A stretch of DNA of 64,000 nt. It comes from Apostichopus japonicus (lineage: Eukaryota; Echinodermata; Holothuroidea; Aspidochirotida; Stichopodidae). Shown piece after piece: positions 13,748 to 28,900 of this stretch (positions are counted from its first letter, which is position 1; each line of letters opens with the position of its first letter). A program made the position numbers and the translations under genes. Where the stretch lies: NCBI RefSeq assembly GCF_037975245.1, contig NC_092574.1, positions 14,589,213-14,653,212 of the forward strand, given 5' to 3'. The notes below the pieces were generated by a model. The model was not told the DNA's origin and did no database searches. It was given only the letters and a program-made list of their open reading frames with translations.

Positions 13748-13934
13748 TTCGTTGCTGCGACTACGCGTTATGCAGGTGCCTGAGGAGGGTTCCCTATGCA
13801 ACCTTGTTTGCATTTCTCCTGTTAGCTGGAGGACTAGCCTTGATGACCTATGAAATCATCATGATTCGAGAAACTGCAGATGATCTGTTCGAGGGTACAG
13901 TAATGTATGCTGAACACAGTGGGTACAAAAAGGG
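13748..13934 (+). CDS. M6: M6 exon 2: N-terminal cysteines and TM1
   Basis: The acceptor is tttgtag and the donor is ggg|gtaaga. The exon is 187 nt, the length I recall for vertebrate PLP1 exon 2, entering in phase 1 and leaving in phase 2. It encodes a cysteine cluster (RCCDYALCRCLRR) followed by VPYATLFAFLLLAGGLALM. This aligns with the family pattern CCxxCLxxxPYASLIAT..GVALF. In vertebrates these N-terminal cysteines are palmitoylated; here that is inferred from position. The first extracellular loop (RETADDLFEGTVMYAEHSG) is acidic and lacks the CGCGHEAL motif that follows TM1 in vertebrates. An open frame runs upstream to an ATG at 13639, but that stretch is the pyrimidine-rich intron end, so I do not take it as the start. 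Confidence 0.93.
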
Positions 13935-16900
13935 GTAAGAATATATTACCAAAAGTTAACTAGCATTCTTTTTGTCTTACGTTTGGTATTTTTTAGGAAA
14001 AATTAGGATTAAGACAGCCTTTTTTTGTTCTGGCGAATTTTGGAAACATCAACTCTTGATCCAAGTATTATTGCATTGTGATACCACAACAACCTCCTTG
14101 GTTTTTGTTATCCAAGTTAACTAAGTATTCCATTCAACTCAGGCAAATTTTTCATATCCCCCTGTCCCTCCCCCCCCACCCACTCATGTTGTAACATTAA
14201 GTTACTTTTTCATCAAATGAAGCTGTGCCAACAGACCCAGCTTTAAATGCAAAACATCTCTTTGAAAATGATTTGAAACGAAAGTTGCAGAAATTTTATG
14301 TATTCAACACAAATTTTCCATTTCAAATCCATTTGGATGATTTTTTAAGTTATGTGTACACTGAAGTGTACAGCTGCCACAGAACGTGATAAAATATAAT
14401 GCAGTTTTTTTGACAAGTTAATCAACGGCGTTCGTCATAAGATAATCTTCCTAATGAATTCCGTTCCACTGCAGTACTGTATGTTTTGCAGTATTTGACC
14501 CTCCAGGTTTCTGGTAGATGATGCAAAGTGCAGCTCTTGTCATTAGCATTTCCAATTCTACGGTCAGTCATATCACAGCTGCTACGTACAGTAGTAAGCT
14601 GGACTCATGATTCGATTGAGTCGTGATTAAAGCTTAAAATACAGAACCCCAATAACGTTATTGGGTTCAAAAATGTGGGAGTCTACCCGAAGCACTCTAC
14701 CCTGTGTGTGCGTGTGTGTGTGCGGGTTGATTAAAAGATGGTTTCATTAAATATTGCACTTAAGTGGTAGTTTTTGTGATTATTAATTTTTTTGTCGCAA
14801 GCCGTATGACAGTGTTGTCCTCCTCCTCCTCTCTTGTGCAATGCGAGGTCGCAGTTGCACTTTGCAGGGTTCATGACGAGTGCATTAACACAATATTGGT
14901 TTGTTTACTATTGAAACTGATATGAATTACCTTGATAGGTGCTGAAATCGCAAGCGTAAATATCCTTGCAGATTTTCGGACGAGAAATTTTGCTGCAAAG
15001 CTTATCTTTTCCTTTCAACTACAGGTGTGTATCTGTGATTTGACTCATTATGCCAGAATAATTGTTTTTTTTTTTTTAATATCGTTAGTATAACTTTTTT
15101 AATTTAAATTGGACTGGGGATGGGTATGGTGGGGAAACTTGAGACATAGCTTGACAGTGTTCCTAACAATGTGCCTTCAAACTGGGAGAAATGTGTTATA
15201 TCATGATATATTTAACCTGCTTCTAATTAAGTTGTTCATAAATATAACAATTTTAAATTATGATTATGGCTAATTCAGACTCCACTACCTAACAATATTA
15301 TGTCATATGAAGGCAGTGATTCCTTTGTATACACACAATCATATACAGTGCTCAAGAACAAGGCCTCATTTCACAATTATTTAAACAGTGTGCTGTTGTA
15401 AATTTGCTTGCAGGTATAATGACAACAGCTAGGCTCCCTGACAGGAGTTTGTTAATTGCATGAGCTGCACAGCTTCTAAGCTGTGTATATAATCCCGTAG
15501 AGACAAACTCAGACTTGGTTCCTGACACTGTGAAGGGATATATATATATATTCTGCATGCATACATTAATGGGTTTGGCAAACTATGGAGGCCCAAAGGC
15601 AGCATTGTACATGACCAGTCAGAACAGTGAAATGTTTACACATTAAATCAGCTTTAACATATTACTCAGATACAAACCCCATGTTTTCAAGTACCTTTTT
15701 GAAATGTTGAGATATTTGCATTCTAGGTTTTATCCATATATGTATGCAGGAGCATCAATGTCTCATAATTTTGTAGAAAAGGGATTATTAGCTTGGTTTC
15801 CTTGCTTTTACCTGTCCCTTCACAATCTTGGCACTCTCTCTCTGTATACCTTGTCTAGGGTGAATGCATAACTTTTATAGCACTGTTTACCCTCAGTGAC
15901 CGATCACTTCTGGTCACTGTCCCTCCTTTTAATTCTGCCATCAATCAAATTTAGAAATATTTTCTGAATTGATGTATTTTCCTGTGTCTCTTATTTTAAT
16001 ATATCCCAAAAGTCCATTTTCTAAACTTGTTTAGAATTTTAGAAGGCAATGCTCAGTGGACTTTAACTTAAAATTCATTCCTTCAGTTAATTAATTAACA
16101 TCGGATGTATGTAAATGTACAGTATTTAAACCTTTTGTTTTTTATGATTATAATTATACAGATTGGGCATGTTGCTGTGGATGCTGATTACCTTGGTTAC
16201 TATTATCGCCATCTTTGGTTTGTTTTTCCTTGTCCTGGCCTGCTTCAGCTCGGGTCCTTCCAAGAAGAACACCTGCGGCCAACGATTTGTTAAATGTGTC
16301 AACAGAGTATCAATCAGTGTAGTAAGTATCAATTGTTTCCATCAATCAGATGTTGACACGAGGGGGGGATGGGGTGGGGGTTTGGAATGGGGAAGGGGAA
16401 GGTGGAAGACATGCTAGTGGAGGGCAGATTATGATAGATGGCTATAGGCTTTCTTTTCCAAACATCCATTTCCATTTGCATTTAGCTGACAGCTCTAGTC
16501 AAATGATGGCAATTTATCATGCTAAGGTACTCACCTTGATTATTGTACACAGTAAAGATTTTTTGGCCGTTAATCAAGGAATCTACTTCGATCCTTGCTG
16601 CCTTTAATCTCTAATCCAAGCCTGTGAGGGAGGGGGTGGTGGAGTGGGGGGGGGTGGATGGGGAAATTAGGAGAATGAGACTGCCAAATGACGTTCCTTA
16701 CATAAACATTGTGTCATTGCATTGATTTCATGGATTAGAACTCTTAATGAGCCCAATTAATAACCGACTGAAAACTAAGAAAAACAACTTGGGGATTGAT
16801 GAAATTTTGCTGACAAATATAATTTCCCAAATACAGAAAAGATATGATTTATCTTGATAATGGATCAAGCTATTGTAGGAGTTTACCACACAAGCTTTTG

Positions 16901-19900
16901 TTCACATGCTCTGTGTTCTATGCATTTATTTCTCACTTTTATCCTTAGTCTTTCCTACCCCTCACCCCCACATTTGTATTCAACTCTCTTTTAAATTTTT
17001 AAATTATGTAGTGTTTAATACATTGTTACTTGAATAATTCATCAGATTAATAGGTTCTATATTTTTAGTTTGACAACCTTGAAGCAACCAATCTCTTCTG
17101 CAAGTCTTTTTCTTCCGTTGGTGGTAATAATTTGTGTCAATCTTCTCCAAGGACGAGTTTACTTCTCGAACACCAACTACTGTCGAGGATTGGCGTTTTA
17201 AGCACTCGAAGAATAAATAGCTCAAACTTAAACAGTAAAAAGAAAAAGAAAGAAAGATGTAACAGCTAGGTCATAGGGAGTTGCAAAATTAAATAAAAGC
17301 AATTAAATAACCTTTCTGTGTAATCATCTGTAGGGGCGTGTTATTTCTTGCAAGGTGAAGATCTAATCTGGTGGATTGGCATGTAAAGCTGTAGAGAGGC
17401 AGGGACGTAGGCTAGATGGTTTGATGGAGGTAGTAATGTTGGTGTTATAGACATGGAATACAACTGCAAATGAAGGGATTAAAGTCATATTAAGAAAGAT
17501 TACAAACGTTTTTATTGCTTACACCAATACTTGCACCAACAAAACCTCAGCAGTGTTAATCATGCCCCTGATCCTCCTCCTTTCCCCAAAAGCATTTATG
17601 ATTTATCTCCAAATTTGGTATGTACCAGAAATTGCTGAATTTCTGTTTTTTAAAGTTGAATTTTTTGATATGAGCCAAAGTATTTCCAAACTGAATAGAG
17701 GATCAGGATAATGTTCGTCAAATGCTTTTATGATTTGCAAATGAGTGGCCATTCCTTGACTTTCTTTGGCAGTGCTATAAATTCTGTTATTAAAGCTCTG
17801 ATTTATCCTGATTATCAAGAGCTATCATCTATTTTGTAGTTATTCATATGTAAAGCATCTTTTTTTTTTTATGGAATGCACAGTAAGTTAAACAGATAAT
17901 TAACAACAAAATTTGTAATGATGATTATCAGAAAGAGGAGTCTGTTTGTGACCTTTACATTAGAATGCAGAATTTTATACATGTCTCTCTTCTTTTTTTC
18001 TTTTTTTGTCAACCATCTTTTTATTTTAAGTAAATTGTGAATTTCAAGTATTTTGTTTTCTTGTGTATTGCTTGCCAACAGGTAACCATTATTGCATACC
18101 TCTTATGCATAGCCTGGATTGCCCTCTCTATGGCCCTTATGCTTGGCCTCACCTTTATGCTAATGGTACGATCCTACTGCAACAGCGTGCAGGATAACTT
18201 CACCTCCGAAACCTGCGTCGATCTAGCGCAGTATGGTAAGTAAAATGTATTTAGTAAAACTGCAGCTAGGATTTCTCAGGCTCCATGATCTTAATGGTCA
18301 GAATTCATGAAGAAACTGCATTTTTTGTTACTTGTTCCTATTGGAAATTATTCAGTGGGGATAGATGAGGTATCTGTCTTGTGTTTCCTACTAGTTTGGG
18401 TGTAGTGCTTTGTTTCTTCCAGTGCGAATTGTTTTTGCGGTATGTTTGTTACATCAACAAAAATGCAAAGAGGGCTTCCGTCATTATTCTGTTTTCTCTC
18501 CACAGGAAGCGATCATTTGGATCATTTGCCTCTTTCCTCTGTCAGTACAACAATGTACGTTTGGTTGTAATAATGTTTGATTTAAGGGGGTTAATTCATT
18601 GCCAAACAAGGGATTAACATATGGTAATAGTCATTTCCTACCAATTACCTCTCTTTCACTTCGATGATGAAAGAGATGTGTAAACAGGATACTGAATTCA
18701 GAAATTTGAAGCAAAGGCAAAGCTAGCCAGCCATAGGTGTTGGAACCCATAAGTCTGTTAATCAACTCCATACATATTCATTTTCTGGATAGCCACTCGG
18801 AAGCCAGTATGTCAACTACATTGCATACCCACATAAATCAATAGGTTTTGCATACGATTCTTGGAATTTCATCACTCAGATACCTTTTCATACTATGTTT
18901 AGTGACATGCAGAAAATGTACCAGCAATTTAAAAAAAAAAAAAATAATATTGTGTTGTCATTTGCAACTTGATCCAGCCATATGCCATGAGCCTGTGCTT
19001 TTTCATCCAATTTTAGTATCAAGTAGCAAAACAAATTTACTAAAATCAAGGTAAACATCTGCTTTATCTGCCATTGTCCCAAAGATATTGAACAAATGTT
19101 GAGACCTCTAAAGAGTCAACTCCTGATTTTTCCCCTTCATTCATGCTCTGATTGAATGGTTTACAAGTAATTCAAAATTTATTTTCAGCGAAGAAACTGT
19201 AGACTGCTACTGCTCATGGATGTCGGTTATATACAGTGTCATTAGAAAAAAACACTAGTGCAGTAGTATTTAATGGAAGAGATTGGGCATGGATATTAAA
19301 AACCTTGTAGAGACCCCTCTCAAACTGTCAAAGTCGATAAAAAGATGCGTCTTATTCATCGGGTGAATTTGGGGTAAGAAAGGGTAAAATTCTAACATCA
19401 ATGTAAGACAATGACAAGGTGCTTTGCGGGGGTTTAACACAAACAAGAGGGTGACATTAAGCATTGTATATAAGATGATTGAAGGGAACAGTGAAAGAAT
19501 AAAATTACTTCTATAATGTGTTATTTTTTAACCAGATCTCTGTATATTTCAATAGAGTAAATTAATATAAACAGCTTCTCTTGTTTTATCAAAACTAAAA
19601 GTCTAACATGTGTATCTGATGAGACTTGAAATTACAAACTGGAAAAATTTATTGTTTGATCCAGCAGTTTGCTGTGTATATGAAAAATTATTCATGTGGT
19701 CAATATAGTGTTGGAGATGAGTGAAGTGGGTTGGGGTGTGTCGAGGTGGGTGAGGAATAGGGGGGGGGGAGGTTTATGAGAGGATTCATCTCTTAAGCTT
19801 ATTTGTTATTAACCAGGTTACTAAAGTGTGTTCTGATGTAGGATGTTGACCTGTTACCTATTATCACTGGTCTTTTTGGCTACATTTACTTCATTTAATG

Positions 19901-22900
19901 CTTGCTTGATAAAACAAAGACATGCCAGCTTTTCTCACTCCAAGACCAACAACAACTATTAGGGACCATAGGCTATACAATCTACACACTGTGACAAATG
20001 TGACTACCAACCAGTGATCCTACAGTACTAATTACATGGAAATTCAAGGGAACATTTGATCAATAAAAGTATGGTACTTTTCTTGTTTTGCTAGAAATTG
20101 ACTTGATTATTTAGAAATTTTCTTGATTATTTAGGAAGTAACTTTGTGAAGTTATAATGGCTTGCATTGTGAGGGTATTATACCATGGACAAAACCATCA
20201 GGTCCAATACAACATATACTGCTGCTTTAAGCCTGAAAACAACTTGGCATCCTTGCCTCAGTTTAGCTAATTGTTTAAAAATGATAGTTGTTGTGCAACT
20301 TGTGCTACAGTCAATATCTATTGGCGCTGTCTAGGCAGAAAAATGTCCGCCGGTACTGATCCCTACATTCAAAGCTTCATGGTTAGATGGTTATAGCACA
20401 ACTAAACTGCATAATCATCGATCTAACATTTATTCATGGATATTATCCTCCCACATGTGGCAAAGATTTAACCTATATTTGACAGCTTTATGAACACTCC
20501 AACCACGTTTCCAATGGTTACCACCATCATAAGTAAAAACCTGATCTACTCTGCAGATTTCACAGATATTGTGCAAGGTCCTGACATTCCCTATTTAAAT
20601 ATTGGCATCATTGATAATTTGCCCACTATCCAAAACTTTGTAGACTTTCATCCTGTAATATTTTTCTTTTTCATTTATAATTCATATTTTTTTTTAATCT
20701 CTCATCATCTATATGACTATGGCATTGTGGGTAAATAATTATGACGACAATGAAAGGGAGAGACTGGTATTGGTTCCATTTCAAGCACCATTTGTGATAT
20801 ATCAGTACACAAATATGATCCCCTCCTCAGTCTTCATTACCATCATTATAAAACTGAATGGGCCACTTGTTGACAGTTTTATTACTCAAGCTTGCTACTC
20901 CTTAGGATCATAAAAAAACACGATTAATTTAATTAAAGATTTTCTGCTCCAAACAGAGGAAGAGGGTTTCTCGAAATGATAGAAAGAAAAGGAATGATGC
21001 ACAAGATGGTGACATTTGAAGGTTTATGAAACCTGGCAGAATATTGGGTACTTCAACTTGGAGTCGTACAAGTTTGTTTCACATGTGAAAGGCTGTGGTA
21101 TATCTTTAGATATAAAATGGTTTAAAACTTTTTCTTGTCCCAAAAATGTGTTTTCTTAAAATTTGCTAGTCATTTTCTTGTATCCTTCACTTGTGATCTA
21201 ACCATTGCAATAATTAGCTCTCCCATCTGCGGTGAAGTGTAAAGGTTAAAAGACCTTTAGCTAATTAACAGCGGTGCTGTGACCGAGTGGAATAAAGGCG
21301 GTGGCATTTGAAGCAATGAGGCTTAGCAATCGGAAGGTTCTTGGTCCGATACCCGTCCAGGTCATAGTGATGTGGGTTTTTCATCCCAGAGCAACCAACG
21401 GTTTTCCCATCCGAAGTGACTTTCTAAATTGAAAAGATTTCCAATTTGAGTTAAAAATGTTGAATTGGAAGCCACCCGACGTGTAAGTTGTTATCCATAA
21501 GCCCTTGCAGGTTTCATGTTACATGTATAGGTAGGTGTCTACTATGTTTTAGGGTGTTAAAATGCCTTGCCTTGAAGGCCATTAATGTCAGATGCCTACA
21601 TAAGTACTGACTCCTCTCTCATGTCATTTCAATTCTACAGCAGCTATCTAACCAGCAAAATTTTGGCCAAGATGGCATCTTTTGATGACAATTCATCTCC
21701 CATAAAAAATTTCAAGACTGGAGTGATCCTTACTGACATTTTGACTTCATCTTTCACCAGACACTAACCTATAAATTAACCCGCTACTCTCTAACAAACA
21801 AGAATAGCCAGCACTTATGGCAGCCTTTAAAGGTGACTTTGATAGTTGAGGTTTTGGCAAATTGCCCAACAGATCTAGAGTACTGCTATTGCGTTTCTCA
21901 CCAAATTCATGATGAGAATTTCGGTGAAGAAGCATCGCACTCCTTCGAGAACTTCAGTGAGAAAAATTGGCATAAATTATGGAAATGGATGAATACCCAC
22001 ATGTTTGTGTTCAGCAATTAATATTGCAGTTGGAGAAAACGAATCATCCTCCAGGCGGCAAAGAAGTATTTTAAAACCTATTTACATAATCAAGTGAATA
22101 TGAACTGAAATGACGGGGAAGAAATTTGATTGGGAAATGAAAGAAAAAGAAATCAGCGAGAGCATCTCGGACTGTATGTGTTATTGGAATAAAATAATTG
22201 AGAACTGTGTGTGGAAGTGCAAGTAGACTGAAATATAAGTAATTGGAATATTGCCTAATTCTGAGTATGTGGTAAATCATGTTATTTTCACATTTCAATA
22301 AAAACACCATCGGGAGGAGTGTTTCTGCCAATTGATGGGTCTTGTGCCATTGACTTGAGCGGTTGACTTCAAAAAGACTTGTAGTAAAAGTACAACAGCA
22401 TGAGTACATGTTGATGTCCCCTTGGTATGAGTACAAGTACAACAGCATGAGTTCATGTTGAATTCCCCTTGGTATAAGTACACGTACAACAGCATGAGTA
22501 CATGTTGAATTCCCCTTGGTATAAGTACAACAGCATGAGTACATGTTGATGTCCCCTTGGTATGAGTACAACAGCATGAGTACATGCTGATGTCCCCTTG
22601 GAATGAGTACAAGTACAACAGCATGAGTACATGTTGATGTCCCCTTCATATGAGTACAACAGCATGAGTACATGTTGATGTCCCCTTGGTATGAGTAAAA
22701 GTTCAACAGCATGGGTACAAGGAGAATTCCCCTTGGTTTGAGTACAAGTACAACAACATGAGTATTAGTGAAGTCCCCTTGGTATGAGTACAAGTACAAC
22801 AGCATGAGTACAAGTTGAATTTCCCTTGGTATGAGTAAAAGGAAGGGTTGATGGCTGTAAGTGCGAATGCAAATCCTTTTCTTTAAGTAGTTGGTACAGT

Positions 22901-25900
22901 ACCACCAGCTTGTGGTGATATATTATATGCAAACTTGTAATGCAGCTTGAATTCTCTCTTTCATGAAGAGTCTCCCAAAGACCGTTTAGTTTCATTGCAG
23001 TGACATTATCAACCGATACATTTGATAATCTCTTTGAAATTTGCCGTTCCCTGAGAACTCATTGCTGTTCAAATACCGGCATGTATAGCCTTGTGTATTG
23101 ATCTCCTTTGAAATGTGTCTGCGGTTTATTAGAATACAGATCTCTCTTCTTCTGCCTTTGGGGATATAGAGCAAATTTTTTTCTCAAAACAATCTACAGC
23201 ATAGATGGATGATGCACATGATGGATCGGTTACTCTTCTTCTGTGAGTTACAGCTTTATCGATCATTGCAGGGTTTGTTTCTTCAATAGTTGAACAAGTC
23301 TGAGGCAAAGCTAAGCTTTAGAGTTGGAAATTGTTATTCTATAGTGCTAATCCATAAACTGTACTAGTCCCATAAATAGTCAGAGCTGTGGGTAAAATCT
23401 TGTACGCATGAATCTGAATCATTTCAAGGATGACTGGAAGGCTGAGGTAGGAACATCGATTTTGCCAAAAAATATTGACTTTCTTGAGATCTTTCAGATT
23501 TTTTGTGCATTTATGACATTAAAGGAGAGGCAAACTCAATCATCATTGTTGGTCTGTCCGATGGAGATACTTGTCGCAATGAAGCCCTCCCCCACCTCAG
23601 CTCCTCCCTAACCTCATCCCATCAGTGCCCCCTCCACCTCACCCATCCCATCCCTATAAATCACTTACATAACTGTGTCCTTTACAGGAGTCAGCAACCC
23701 CTCTCCCAAACAGAGCAAAATATGCCTTAAATTTCCACTGAAGTTTTTCATCACAAGAATCTCAGTGGTAAGATTTACTTTTCATTTCATGAAGACACTA
23801 ACTGATATATAATGTTGATGTATATTGTATCTCCTTGGCAACTGACACCACATTGTAAAGACAACGGAGAGCTCCTTTAAGTCCAAATTTTTATGGGTAG
23901 AAGATTCAATAAATTCAAAAAGTTGTCTGTTGCTCCTAAATATAGAGTGTTGATGTGTCATCAGAATAAAAACTAGTTTATGTTTCCTGGACTTGTGAGA
24001 TAACAGCTTGCTCTCATGTTCAGCTCAGTGGTTGTGCTTTAGAAGGCACCAGTCTCCTTTAATAATACTTCTTCAGAGTCTGGGTATATATATATGCTTC
24101 AATCCTTCTTACTGAATGTTATTGTCGAATGCCGTAGACCTTCCACGTCATCGTCGAGACTAGCCAGAACAAACAGTCTTAACGCGTGGATTTTTTTTTA
24201 CTGCTTCTTGTTTTTTCAAGGCTTCGATTTTTGTTAGTTGCAGCGCTGGGGGAATGCATCTGACTTGTCTCAGTTTTAGACAGTTATCCACAAGGTATAA
24301 AAGAAATAAAAATCGGATTGAAAAACTTTTGGGGAAAATTGTTTTCTCTGCATTTACGGACGTCATTTTTCATTTTGTTCTATGGCTGGGAAGATGGGAA
24401 TAAACAGCACTTTGGGGTAATCGTAATTTCGCTGTTAATGACACTTGCTCTTCCCGAAGCTGCCACTCATGAGCTGCTCCACATCCACTCACTTTGCAAG
24501 CTTTTCTTACAATGTCATGAAATTCTACACTTGAATGTTTCGCATGCTGGCTTTGTCAAGATTTCTGTCTTCACTGAAACTGAGACTTATTAACTCTGAA
24601 ATTCTCAGCAGGAACCATCAATGGGAGATTTTTTTCCCCCTTCTTTCCTTCCTTTTTGACTTCTCTCTTTCTTTTTTTTTTCTGTGTTTTTTTTTCTTCT
24701 CTCTTTCTGTAAATTGCATCGCCTCTGTTGGGTTGTGATGGGACTCCATGCTAAGTATTAAGGACATATTCTCTGTGGCATACGTTTCCTGTTCTTCTCT
24801 GTTGGGATGGTCTAGGTAATTAACCGAAATTACATTTTATGAGCCTCAAAGGAGATCCCCATCCTTCCGTTGTCTTTGGTCTTGATTCATTTGAACTATG
24901 CAAAACCTTGTTTTTCTTCTTTCTTTTTTTTTTAAATGAAAAGTGATTTTCTTGGCTAGATAATTACTGAATGGAATGAACCTTTATAATTAAGAAAAGT
25001 GTCTATACAGATTGCAAGTTATACAAAAATCAGTTGTTGATGTAACACACACCAGTAAAAGCCCTACAGTAATGAATGTGACCATGGTTTCGTGTTGATA
25101 AGCCTACAGTATTCACTTTTGTATGGCAATAGCATAATAATAAACAGAAAAGAACTATTACCATTGAACCTCACTTGCCTGCATGAACACATTATCCACT
25201 CAACAGATTTCTGGTAGCCCAAACATTAGATGCATTTATAGGTTTAACTTCTAAGGAGTCTTAAATGACAGTCTACAAACTAGGGGAACTGGGTACAAAT
25301 GTCAGTCCCAAAAGAAAAAAAAGTTATCTACAGTTTTTGAAGCTTACTGATGCAGATTGATTAAGGTATTTTTTGACATCAAGTACAAGATTCTGAAGAA
25401 TAGGGATCTGGTGGGGGTCATGGCTCAGACCTCATGGAAGAGTCTGGGCGGTGGGCCTCAAAAGTTGGTACCGCAGGTACAAGAAATTGCTCGCCGAAGT
25501 TGAATAAGGATGACCATTAATTTACTGTTTGGCATAGCATTCGGGGTGAAGTAATCTTGATCTTCAGTATAGAACTATTTTAACCATTTCATTGATTAAA
25601 AGGAAAAAAAAAAAAACAGCCTTGAAAAAACAATCAAAATTCTTTGGGAAAAGATATTGCAAACTTTTGTAGTGTGTCAGCTATCAATGATTTGGCTATT
25701 TAATAAACACAGAGACAAACTGTGCCAGGAGTTCATATAACCAATGTGTGTCAGCTGTGTCAGTACTTAGTGACAGCAATCATGGCGACAGCACTACTAC
25801 AGAACTACAAAACTCAAACCTGTTTAATTTTACATTATAACATGATTGTGGTTTATATTTAGGTTGTACCACTTCTTTGTACATTGATAGCCATGTTTAT

Positions 25901-28900
25901 AGCTTCCACTCTGTCTGGAGTCCAGAACTTTATCATCGCAGCTGGTTTCTTCTTTAGCAGATGTTTCTAAATCTTTGATCTTTGGGAATTGAAGCCTTTG
26001 TCAGCTGATGACCCCTGCAACAATTAAGGCAGCACAAACAATTAAATGCTGGGAGCCAGGCAGCACCTTTTAAGAACCGGTAGCCATTAGTTACCAAATT
26101 GTATAAACGATCTTACACAATGGCCTTACTTTAATTGTTGAGTAGGAGGAAGGATCTGAAATCTTAAACATGTCAGTTTATAAAGCGGACAGAATTCAAT
26201 GGGAAAATGAGGCTAATTTTTCCTTGATTTTGGGGTTACAAAATTATTCAGAAGTTCTATAAGTTGAATTCAAATTTTCTTCTACACTTAGGTCAATCTA
26301 CAAATTTCCTAATTGTGGAGAAATGAGGGAGGGAGTTGTTTTTGCAAAAAACTTGGTTAGATGACCAGATAATTATAATTCTATTCTAAATATTATAATT
26401 CTATCCTAAGCAAGATTCAAGGATTGTCTTCAGAAGCATAATAATAATACCGACACTTACATGCTTTTCGCAGTAAATGAACAGTTTGTGAACATGTTTT
26501 TTTTTCTTCAAAAACTAAGTTGTAAGTTTACTATAGATTTGACCAATCCAACCAAGTTTTGATGAAAATGATTAATATCTGTTCAATTTAAAACATTTTG
26601 TCATCTTGATACATTTTCATAATTAGATTATAATCACATGCAAGAAGCATATTTTTTTTTTGTCAATTATTCACTTTTTCATCTTATTTTTTTTTTTATA
26701 TTCTACTTTTGTCTCATAACGCTAATACATTGCTGTGTTAGCATCAAATAGAGGAAAATATAATTTACCAAAACGGACCCAAACACCTACTTCCATGTCT
26801 GACCCTAAATTAATGCGACCAGATCTGTTATTATAATGTAGTTTAACCAGATTTAACATTCAATATTCTACACGAGAACACACAAAGAGGGTGGGAATCA
26901 ACAGCTTTCCTATAAATTGCTTACATATACTGTACATGTTGCAGACAGTAAAACCCAGACAAAGCTGAGATGTGTAATTTATGTCCTCTGCACATATTCT
27001 GTGACAGAGCCTCACCTGTGTAAATTTGATTGCTGCCTGTAAAATTTATAACATCGAATGGCAGGTTCGTGCAATAGACAGGCAAATGTGGCATTTGTGA
27101 AAGGAATTTGACAGATATAGCTGTCAGTTAGGCTTGGCAATGAACATGAGACATGGAAGGGAAGGGTGGAGGGGGGGTGGGGGATATGAGGTTACTTGTA
27201 GGCTTGACAATGGACATGTGAGGTTTGGAAGGGGATGTGGGGGACGGGGTGTAAGATAACATGTAGATGGAAATTAAGAGCAGTTATAGGAGGGCAGGAC
27301 AGGGATGTGAGATTAAATGGAGGGGATAGGGATGTGGGGTTATGTATAAAGTAGGGTGAGTAGGCAAAAGGAAAGCATAGATATAAGCAAGCCTAGTTAA
27401 CATAGTGTAGCATCCGTCTGAAACCATTACTTACTTAAGTACCGTTAAGTTCTTAAATCAGTGTCATTTAATGACAAAAGCCAGGAGCGTATCTTCAATG
27501 GTTTTGATACCTAATATTAAGAGTATTATTCTTGCAATTTAACTTAAATCGCTAAAAATTATGATAAATTGATGACCAAAAGTAAACATCTGCTTAATTT
27601 ACAGACAATCCTTAATTCAGAACTTTCTTTAACATATCAGCCCCGTATCTCTTTGTATATGTCTTCCTGCATACATCTGTCAAGGGGATATAACATTACA
27701 CTATCTTATGAATTGCCAAACTCACTGACCGTGAAACGAATCTTTGTCCCTGTTCACCTTCTTACTTCAAGTTTATGGCGTATCATCATCTAACAGACCT
27801 TTCTTTTCTGTTATTAATTGCTATCCTAACTCTGTGAACACAAAGATTGGTACGATTTTGATAACTAGAAAAATGTGAATCATCATTAAGGTTTCTATCA
27901 TTCATTTTGTTAAGAGCTGCATGACCGATGCCTCTACTTAAAGGTCACTGTCTGACTGCCCGGGGGGGGGGGGGTTGATGCGCAAGATGCTAATAGTCTC
28001 TGATATTCTAAAATCACACACAGAGTTAATTGGAATTATATTTGTGGACTGAGTGCTTTTATAATTGCACTACTTGATAAAATTTTCTTGCAAAATTAAT
28101 TTATATTATACACGTCAGATTGATATTTGAGGGGATAACTAAACTTTGTTGATGGAATGTTACAGTGAAGGGGGGGGGGGTCAGGTAGAGGTACATGGGT
28201 AGATTGGTAGTATCAAACTGTTGTTTATAAATTTTTCAATATTTTTCATATATAGTCCCCCCAAGGTTTACATTCCACAACATTTCTCCCCCTACCCCCC
28301 ATCCCCTCCTTCTTTCTCCCAACCATATCCAGCAGAGGGAATGTATTATAACCTACTGCCCTGGTTGAGAATGTCCACCTCTGTTAATTAGTTGTCCTTC
28401 AACCCTTGCAAAGAAAATAAAATGAAAGTATTTATCAGTGATATAATGAGTACATAAACATACTGCTTTAAATTTGAAGAACCTTTTGTTTGACTTTCAC
28501 AAAATAACTTAACAAAGATAAACATTAGAAATTTCCATTCCAGGAGGGGTTTCCTGTTTTCGACCAAAATTCTCTCCCTGTGAAATGATCTGCTTCTCGC
28601 CCTCGTCGATGATTTTTTGCTGCTTCCCATCTCGTCTTATCTTTCTACTGTTTTCTTATTTTACGCATCTTAATGATTTATGAGGCAAGTCTGTAGCAAT
28701 GCCATTAGAGTATAAATGCAAACAAGTTACCGTATATAAACTATGCTAATAACATAGAATCGGCTAGAGATATGCTTCGTTGGCAGACCTTGACTTTGAA
28801 CCAAGTCATATGTATTTGTGGGGGACAGGATCGGGATAATCACAGAGTTGAGCAGACGGGAGGATTAAACAACTGCGAGAAAAGCTTGGTAGTTTGATGG

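Noticed and set aside
22071-22805. 244-codon minus-strand open frame
   Set aside because: Most of it is translation of the 41/47-bp minisatellite; other frames of the array are open too.
22387-22850. CRISPR-like array
   Set aside because: Units are directly adjacent and repeat throughout without unique spacers, in a eukaryotic intron.
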